Shown here piece after piece: positions 1-6,170 of a stretch of 6,170 nucleotides of DNA. This DNA comes from Chloroflexota bacterium (lineage in GTDB: Bacteria; Chloroflexota; Anaerolineae; Anaerolineales; DRMV01), in NCBI GenBank assembly GCA_013153375.1, contig JAADEN010000014.1, forward strand, positions 1-6,170, read 5' to 3'. The notes under the pieces are model-generated. The model was not told the DNA's origin. It searched no databases and worked only from the letters and a program-made list of their open reading frames with translations. Both the position numbers and the translations under genes were made by a program. Positions within the stretch are counted from its first letter, which is position 1. Each line of letters begins with the position of its first letter.

Positions 1-1
1 G

Positions 2-214
2 ACCCAGGCTCTGCTGTTGCTCTTGCGGACCTGGAGCCAGGCCCTGGAGGCCGCGGCCCCGGCCCGCCCGGAGGTCCTGTCCCCCTGGACCGAGACCCTG
101 ACCGCGTGGGGCTGGGCCGATCCGCAACCCCGTTTCGACGCCTTCGACCAATGGCTGGACGACCTGGAAGCGTACCTGGAGGCCTGGGCGCAGGAGCGGG
201 GCGTGAGCCTGTGA
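2..214 (+). CDS. C-terminal end of an unrecognised protein (5' partial)
   Basis: An open frame enters from the left edge and ends at TGA 212-214, giving about 70 C-terminal residues. The frame is open back to base 2 with no ATG or GTG start, so this is most likely the end of a longer gene whose start lies outside the window; a TTG at 17 is in frame but not needed. The visible part is leucine-rich at first (TQALLLLLRTW), then proline/tryptophan-rich, and ends in an acidic, probably helical stretch (DQWLDDLEAYLEAWAQERG). I recognise no family motif and assign no function. The last four bases (GTGA) overlap the start of the dihydrouridine synthase gene, so the two are probably co-transcribed and translationally coupled. 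The codon use matches the neighbours, which supports real coding. Confidence 0.6.
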   Translation, partial: TQALLLLLRTWSQALEAAAPARPEVLSPWTETLTAWGWADPQPRFDAFDQWLDDLEAYLEAWAQERGVSL

Positions 215-1235
215 GCGCGGCGGCCTTTCGGGTCGGCCCCTGGCCCATCCGGGGCGATGTCATCCTCGCGCCCATGGACGGCGTGACCGACCCGCCGTTT
301 CGGGGCCTGGGCCGGATGCTGGGCTCGGCCATCGCCTACACCGAGTTCATCCACGCGGCGGATGTCTTGCAGCGCCCCCAGTGGGTGTGGCGGCGGCTGC
401 GCCTGCGGGCCTGGGAGCGCCCGATTTTCGTCCAGATTTACGGCCACACGGTGAACATGCTGGTCGAGGCCGCGCTGCGGGTGCAGGAAGTGGGCCCCGC
501 GGCCATTGACATCAACATGGGCTGCCCGGATCCGCGCATCGCGGGCCGGGGCGCGGGCGCGGGGCTGCTGCGCACGCCCGTCAAGGTGGCGCGGCTGTTC
601 CGCCGCCTGAGCCGGGCTTTGGAGATCCCCGTCACGGCCAAGATTCGCTTAGGCTGGGACGACGCGTGCCGCAACCACCGCCTCATCGCGCGGGTGCTGG
701 AGGAGAACGGCGCGGCCCTCATCGCGGTGCACGGCCGCACCCGGGCCCAGGGCTACCGCGGCCGGGCCGACTGGGACGCCATCGCGGAGGTCGCGGCCGC
801 GGTGCGGGTGCCCGTGGTGGGCAACGGCGATGTGCGCCGGGCTGCGGACATCGACCGGCTCAAGGCCCACGCGGGCGTGGCCGCGGTGATGATCGGCCGG
901 GGCGCGCTGGACAACCCCTGGCTGCTCCAGCGCCGCGACCGGGAGGGGGTGCCGCGGGACGAAGTGTGGGCCGTGCTGCGCTGGCACTTGCGGGAGAACC
1001 TGGCCCACTACGGGCTGTCGCGGGGGCTGGTGCTTTTTCGCAAGTTCGCGGCCCGCTACCTGGCGCCCTATGGCCTGAGCGGGGAGCAGCGCCGCGCGTT
1101 GCTCACCCGGGAGGATGTGGGCGAATTTTTGGCCCTGGCGTGGGAGGCGTTGGGGCGTCCCCAAGGAGGGGCGGGGCTTCCCACCGCCCGCCGGGGCCCG
1201 AAGGCCGCGTCGCGACGGGCGGTGGGAGCGAGGGT

Positions 1236-1245
<10 letters not shown>
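211..1245 (+). CDS. dus: tRNA-dihydrouridine synthase (DusB-like)
   Basis: This 344-residue, FMN-dependent cytosolic enzyme reduces specific uridines in tRNA to dihydrouridine using NAD(P)H. The TIM-barrel hallmarks appear in order: the N-terminal FMN-site motif APMDGVTDPPFR (20-31), the INMGCP loop with the expected catalytic proton-donor Cys105, the GAGAGLL segment (114-120), VTAKIRLG with Lys144, VHGRTRAQGYRGRADW with His174 (173-188), VVGNGD (202-207) and the phosphate-site MIGRGALDNPW (227-237). A helical tRNA-binding domain follows (RKFAARYLAPYG, 277-288). The NMGCP and HGRTRxQGYxGxADW forms resemble DusB, but the exact subgroup is inferred. I chose GTG 211 because it overlaps the upstream stop as GTGA and leaves a normal short N-terminus; the nearest purine-rich site, AGGAG 192-196, is rather far (14 nt). 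The oddity is the last ~28 residues, an Arg/Ala/Gly-rich tail (GLPTARRGPKAASRR) encoded across an inverted repeat and overlapping the convergent acnA gene by 10 bp. Confidence 0.93.
1179..1227. terminator. Perfect 12-bp inverted repeat, candidate acnA/dus terminator hairpin
   Basis: TCCCACCGCCCG (1179-1190) is exactly complementary to CGGGCGGTGGGA (1216-1227), with a 25-nt loop. The loop could hold a smaller stem, GGCC-CGAA-GGCC (1195-1206). On the minus strand the stem begins 8 nt after the acnA stop, a typical place for an intrinsic terminator. On the plus strand it lies inside the dus reading frame, before its stop. No run of T follows the stem on either strand, so it is not a canonical Rho-independent terminator. 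It could be a U-less hairpin terminator, an mRNA 3'-end stabiliser, or a collision site for the convergent transcripts. The repeat is certain; the role is inferred. Confidence 0.5.
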
Positions 1246-3956
<2,711 letters not shown>

Positions 3957-3964
3957 AAGGCTCT

Positions 3965-3970
3965 CTCCTT
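3965..3970 (-). promoter_or_regulatory. Shine-Dalgarno site of acnA
   Basis: On the minus strand AAGGAG (3970 to 3965) sits 8 nt before ATG 3956-3954. This is an optimal match and spacing, and it fixes the aconitase start. Confidence 0.85.
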
Positions 3971-4006
3971 GGAACTTTCAAACCGTCATCCAAGATGCGT
4001 AGAGGG

Positions 4007-4012
4007 ATTATA
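4007..4012 (-). promoter_or_regulatory. Candidate -10 box of the acnA promoter
   Basis: The minus strand reads TATAAT (4012 to 4007), an exact match to the sigma-70 -10 consensus in an otherwise GC-rich sequence. Transcription would begin near 4000, giving a leader of about 44 nt before the acnA ATG. At 16-18 nt upstream the -35 position reads around CTCCAA, which is a poor match to TTGACA, and there is no extended TG motif. The promoter may therefore need an activator or a sigma factor with other -35 preferences. It overlaps the plus-strand TATACT at 4009-4014. Confidence 0.5.
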
Positions 4013-4014
4013 CT
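4009..4014 (+). promoter_or_regulatory. Candidate upstream -10 box for tmk
   Basis: TATACT on the plus strand matches the -10 consensus at five of six positions, with transcription predicted near 4021 and a leader of about 55 nt. No good -35 hexamer is seen around 3985-3992. It shares four bases with the acnA TATAAT box on the other strand, so polymerase could occupy only one at a time. Confidence 0.35.
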
Positions 4015-4024
4015 ACGAGGGTGA

Positions 4025-4030
4025 TATACT
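4025..4030 (+). promoter_or_regulatory. Candidate downstream -10 box for tmk
   Basis: This second TATACT follows the first by 16 bp and lies in a near-repeat of the same surroundings (GAGGG, then one to two bases, then ATACT). Transcription would start near 4037, leaving a leader of about 40 nt before the tmk ATG. Its -35 region (about 4001-4007, AGAGGGA) is not consensus and covers part of the acnA -10 box. Which of the two boxes is used cannot be told from the sequence. Confidence 0.4.
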
Positions 4031-4067
4031 TGGAGCGATGATTATTCGCGCTTGAGCGTTTTTCGTC

Positions 4068-4071
4068 GAGG
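4068..4071 (+). promoter_or_regulatory. Shine-Dalgarno site deciding the tmk start
   Basis: GAGG (part of GAGGTG) lies 5 nt before ATG 4077. The alternative in-frame GTG at 4071 would sit directly on this site and has no other purine-rich element upstream, so ATG 4077 is preferred. Confidence 0.55.
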
Positions 4072-4076
4072 TGCCC

Positions 4077-4742
<666 letters not shown>

Positions 4743-4744
4743 CC

Positions 4745-5653
4745 TCACCCCAATGTGCTCTCGCCGTGGCTGAGCGCGTAGAAACTGCGCCCCGGCGCGC
4801 CCGCCAGGTGCACGAACTCGGTGATCATGTAGCCCCGCGCGAACAGCGTCTCCAGCACCTCCCGGATGTGCAGCCGCCAGCGTAGCGCCAGATCCAGGTC
4901 CGCGGCCTTGAGCCCGAACCAGTCCTCGGGGATTTCCACCAACACGATGCGCTCGTCCGCGGGCTGAGGATACGCCACCTCCGCGGGCGGCTCAGGCCAG
5001 CCCGCGTCGTTGAGCCGGGTAGGGTTCAGGATGCGCGCGCCCGCGGCGAAGAAGTGGGCCAGATCCAGCCGTTTGCGGGGCTGGGCCCGCATCCGCTCCA
5101 GCACCCGCCTGGAGTTCACCCACACCTCCACCAGCACCCGGTCCGAGGGCAGGCCCCGGTTCAGCGGGTCGGTCATGGTGCCGTAACGATTGCGATAGTA
5201 GGTGCGCGCGATGCCGCCCAGTTTGGTGATATTCAGGTGCGCGTTGCGGCCCCACAGCGGGTCGTAAGTCCAGGTGATGAGGGGCAAATCCTGGTGCCGC
5301 ACGGCCTGCCACTGGGCCCGCTTGAGCCAATAGCCCAGGCCCTGGCCCTGCCATTCGGGGACCACGCCCAGCATGTGCGAGTGATGCTTGTAGAACGGCT
5401 CCCGGCCGGGCATGCGATGGCGGGCCAGAAAACCGAACACGAACCCCACCAGAGGCTGGCCGGGCTCGTCCAGCGCGGTCGCGCCCAGCACCACGCCGCC
5501 CTCGTGGGCCAGGGTGAGCAACAGCGACGCGGGCACCACCTGGATGCGGCCCTCCCAGGCCCGGCGCTGCACCTCCACGGCCTGCTCCATGTCTTCGATG
5601 CGCTCCAGGTGGCGGATTTCCACCGGTCCGCGGGGCAGATCCAGGCGTCGCAT
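4745..5653 (-). CDS. GNAT-superfamily acyltransferase, COG3375-like, substrate unknown
   Basis: This 302-residue, apparently soluble protein has no signal peptide or membrane segment. The first ~175 residues look like a GNAT domain that uses an acyl-CoA. An N-terminal helix (EDMEQAVEVQRRAW, 20-33) is followed by strands (GGVVLGATA, 52-60; LVGFVFGFLA, 68-77). Then come HSHMLGVVPEW (91-101) and the CoA pyrophosphate loop QGQGLG (102-107), with the helix YWLKRAQWQA. Next is the block LITWTYDPLWGRNAHLNITK (125-144), then LGGIARTYYRNRYG (145-158) and LPSDRVLVEVWV (168-179). From memory, the HMLG, ITWTYDP and N-x-x-KLGG pattern is that of COG3375, relatives of which have been linked to N-succinylation of amino acids beside N-succinylamino acid racemase in some Bacilli; no racemase or deacylase gene lies here, so the substrate stays open. 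Residues 180-302 form a family-specific region with acidic and aromatic stretches. ATG 5653 is supported by a strong GGAGGTG site. The gene follows the SpoU-like gene by 69 bp on the same strand, probably as one transcript. Confidence 0.82.
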   Translation of the reverse strand: MRRLDLPRGPVEIRHLERIEDMEQAVEVQRRAWEGRIQVVPASLLLTLAHEGGVVLGATALDEPGQPLVGFVFGFLARHRMPGREPFYKHHSHMLGVVPEWQGQGLGYWLKRAQWQAVRHQDLPLITWTYDPLWGRNAHLNITKLGGIARTYYRNRYGTMTDPLNRGLPSDRVLVEVWVNSRRVLERMRAQPRKRLDLAHFFAAGARILNPTRLNDAGWPEPPAEVAYPQPADERIVLVEIPEDWFGLKAADLDLALRWRLHIREVLETLFARGYMITEFVHLAGAPGRSFYALSHGESTLG

Positions 5654-5658
5654 GGGGG

Positions 5659-5665
5659 CACCTCC
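5659..5665 (-). promoter_or_regulatory. Shine-Dalgarno site of the acyltransferase gene
   Basis: The minus strand reads GGAGGTG (5665 to 5659), 5 nt before ATG 5653-5651. This seven-base anti-16S match implies efficient initiation independent of coupling to the upstream gene. Confidence 0.8.
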
Positions 5666-5708
5666 GCAAAAACATTGGGGGAAAGGGCTCCGCGAACGGC
5701 CGGGCCCC

Positions 5709-5722
5709 GCCGCGGTCGCGGC
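5709..5722. repeat. GC inverted repeat directly after the SpoU-like stop
   Basis: GCCGCG (5709-5714) and CGCGGC (5717-5722) are perfectly complementary around a GT centre, so in RNA the stem would be about 5 bp with a 4-nt loop. It abuts the stop of the minus-strand methyltransferase gene. The 69-bp gap (5654-5722) has no clear promoter and no T run near the stem, so read-through into the acyltransferase gene is more likely than full termination. Confidence 0.25.
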
Positions 5723-6170
5723 TCAGGCGTCGGCCACGCGGTACGCGGCCGCGGCCAGCGCGGTGGCCACATTCAGCGAGCGTTTCGACCCGCGCATGGG
5801 CACGCGCCACACCCGTTGGCACAGGGCCAGCACCTCGGGGTCCAGCCCCGTGACCTCGTTGCCCAGCACCCAGACCCACGGCTCGGGCGGTGGGGGCTGG
5901 CCCACGGGCAGGTCCGCGGCCTGGGGGCCGGTCTCCAGCGCCCACAGGGTCCAGCCCAGGTCGCGCAGCGTGCGCAGCAGCGCCACGCCGTTGGGATGCC
6001 ACGACCAGGCCACTGTGTGCTGCGCGCCCAGCGCGGTCTTGGCCACCTGGGCCTGGCGGGGCGTGGGCGTGATGCCCACCAGAAAGACCCGCGTGTACCC
6101 GGCCGCGTCGGCCACCCGTAGCAGCGCGCCCACATTCCACGCGCTGCGCAGGTTCTCCAGCACCAGCCCG
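5723..6170 (-). CDS. SpoU/TrmH-family RNA 2'-O-methyltransferase (5' partial)
   Basis: About 149 C-terminal residues are visible; the frame stays open to the right edge. The SPOUT (alpha/beta-knot) family transfers a methyl group from S-adenosylmethionine to a ribose 2'-OH in tRNA or rRNA. All three SpoU motifs are seen, counted from the internal GTG at 6163. Motif 1 is ENLRSAWNVGALLRVADAAG (3-22), with the conserved Asn and Arg. Motif 2 is WVLGNEVTGLDPEV (98-111). Motif 3 is VPMRGSKRSLNVATALAAA (121-139), in the C-terminal knot that binds the cofactor. Between them, ITPTPRQAQVAKTALGAQ (31-48) resembles the small, single-domain members of roughly 160-180 residues. That GTG is probably not the true start, because motif 1 is normally preceded by a strand (LVLEN here) and an N-terminal segment, which would lie outside the window. 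The target nucleotide cannot be told: TrmH, TrmL and RlmB groups share these motifs. It probably leads an operon with the acyltransferase gene. Confidence 0.9.
   Translation of the reverse strand, partial: GLVLENLRSAWNVGALLRVADAAGYTRVFLVGITPTPRQAQVAKTALGAQHTVAWSWHPNGVALLRTLRDLGWTLWALETGPQAADLPVGQPPPPEPWVWVLGNEVTGLDPEVLALCQRVWRVPMRGSKRSLNVATALAAAAYRVADA

Noticed and set aside
106..210. Extending Dus upstream to GTG 106
   Set aside because: The extra 35 residues are Arg/Gly/Pro-rich, lie on top of the upstream gene in another frame and resemble no Dus N-terminus. GTG 211 with the GTGA overlap fits better.
4038..4055. Five-codon leader frame (Met-Ile-Ile-Arg-Ala-stop) upstream of tmk, as a possible leader peptide
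   Set aside because: GGAG (4032-4035) is only 2 nt from the ATG, too close for good initiation, and there are no repeated regulatory codons or alternative hairpins as in attenuators. Chance is the simplest explanation.
4992..6140. Long open frames on both strands across the acyltransferase and SpoU-like genes (minus 4992-6140, plus 5054-6121)
   Set aside because: They have biased Arg/Gly/Ala/His composition, span an obvious gene boundary and contain no family motif, whereas the chosen frames carry clear GNAT and SpoU motifs.
6161..6163. GTG at 6163 as the true start of the SpoU-like gene
   Set aside because: It would begin inside the strand leading into motif 1 (LVLENLRS). The frame is open to the window edge, so the gene is treated as cut by the window.

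Overview
This is a dense, very GC-rich bacterial chromosomal window of housekeeping genes. By eye, GC is well above 60%, with strong G/C at third codon positions and GTG as well as ATG starts. I see no mobile element, CRISPR array, rRNA or tRNA. The gene set (DusB-like Dus, AcnA-type aconitase, thymidylate kinase, a COG3375-type GNAT protein and a small SpoU-family methylase) would suit a high-GC member of the Chloroflexota or a similar deep lineage. That placement is a low-confidence guess from protein style, not a proven taxonomy.

Layout from left to right. The 3' end of an unrecognised plus-strand gene (2-214) overlaps the GTG start of a tRNA-dihydrouridine synthase gene (211-1245) by four bases. 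dus runs tail-to-tail into a minus-strand aconitase gene (acnA, 1236-3956), and the two coding ends overlap by 10 bp. A perfect 12-bp inverted repeat (1179-1190 with 1216-1227) lies inside the last codons of dus and just beyond the acnA stop. The only real intergenic region (3957-4076) separates acnA from the divergent thymidylate kinase gene tmk (4077-4742), and it is visibly more AT-rich with overlapping -10-like boxes on both strands. tmk again runs tail-to-tail, with only 2 bp between stops, into a minus-strand gene for a GNAT-type acyltransferase (4745-5653). That gene lies 69 bp downstream of a SpoU/TrmH-type RNA methyltransferase gene on the same strand (5723 to beyond the right edge), probably in one transcript.

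Functionally the genes cover tRNA modification (Dus, SpoU-like), the TCA cycle (aconitase) and dTTP synthesis (Tmk), plus one acyltransferase of unknown substrate. Nothing ties them into one pathway; the coupling is architectural (overlapping ends, a shared divergent promoter region and GC hairpins after minus-strand genes). I found no convincing undescribed system. The most notable points are the terminator-like repeat inside the dus tail, the overlapping acnA/tmk promoter region and the uncharacterised GNAT protein.
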